Of a stretch of 64,000 nt of DNA, positions 63,877-64,000 are shown piece by piece (position 1 is the stretch's first letter; each line of letters begins with the position of its first letter). Where the stretch lies: positions 15,901,508-15,965,507 of the forward strand of contig JAKZAP010000007.1 in assembly GCA_023053575.1 (NCBI GenBank), in the 5' to 3' direction. Below the pieces are notes generated by a model that saw nothing but the letters and a program-made list of their open reading frames with translations, had not been told where the DNA came from and ran no database searches. A program made the position numbers and the translations under genes. Source of the stretch: Branchinecta lynchi. Its lineage: Eukaryota; Arthropoda; Branchiopoda; Anostraca; Branchinectidae.

Positions 63877-64000
63877 AGGAGCGTCACTAGCCTTTTACCT
63901 GGGGGGGGGGGGGGGGGGGCGTCCGGTTTGTGCCGACGGTCTTTTTCCTACCAGCACAGAATAGAACCGGTGTAGGCATCAGTTGACATTATTCCTCTAA
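63877..64000. mobile_element. G-rich hAT-like element, cut by window end
   Basis: CAGGAGCGTCACTAGCC followed by a ~20-nt G-run, matching the 5' side of the 10597 element. The right end is outside the window. Confidence 0.55.

Overview
The window reads as repeat-dense nuclear DNA from an invertebrate animal. Three protein genes can be assembled from spliced exons with consensus splice sites and matching phases, all on the minus strand. They are a Tudor-domain gene (3534 to 1040, running off the left edge), the complete nuclear gene for mitochondrial ribosomal protein uL15m/MRPL15 (five exons, 32565 to 11596, 293 codons), and a Mos-type protein kinase (four exons, 57493 to 45597, first and last coding exons not found). 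Introns of about 1 to 13 kb filled with mobile DNA, non-LTR retrotransposons, many MITEs and absence of operons exclude prokaryotes. I cannot name the phylum from sequence alone.

Layout. 1-3.5 kb: Tudor gene. 3.5-11.6 kb: intergenic DNA with foldbacks, MITEs, two hAT-type elements and one orphan terminal exon (7832-7543). 11.6-32.6 kb: MRPL15, whose 12-kb last intron holds two copies of a 2-3 kb hairpin-ended repeat and a non-LTR retrotransposon interrupted by another hairpin-ended repeat. 32.6-45.6 kb: intergenic or unassigned DNA with a 1.08-kb palindrome and repeat arrays. 45.6-57.5 kb: mos, with a second non-LTR element (716-codon open frame) in one intron and a hairpin-ended repeat in another. 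57.5-64 kb: retrotransposon fragments, degenerate repeats and two orphan exons at the right edge.

The most interesting content is non-coding. Two abundant families, R1 (ends in a GGGATCCC palindrome) and R2 (ends in a GGCACTTG hairpin), differ in sequence but share one architecture. Each has a 5' end AACAAGA, a 5' subterminal copy of the 3' hairpin sequence, an internal repeat array, a shared AAGTTTCAT / GAGAGTTAT-like / GACGGACAGA series before the 3' end, a 3'-terminal hairpin, and no clear target duplication. This resembles non-autonomous Helentron-type (HINE/DINE) rolling-circle elements. Nested insertions fix the ends and target duplications of several other families: a 3-bp family (four copies), two 8-bp hAT-like elements, a TTA-flanked Harbinger-like element and a TTAA-flanked family.
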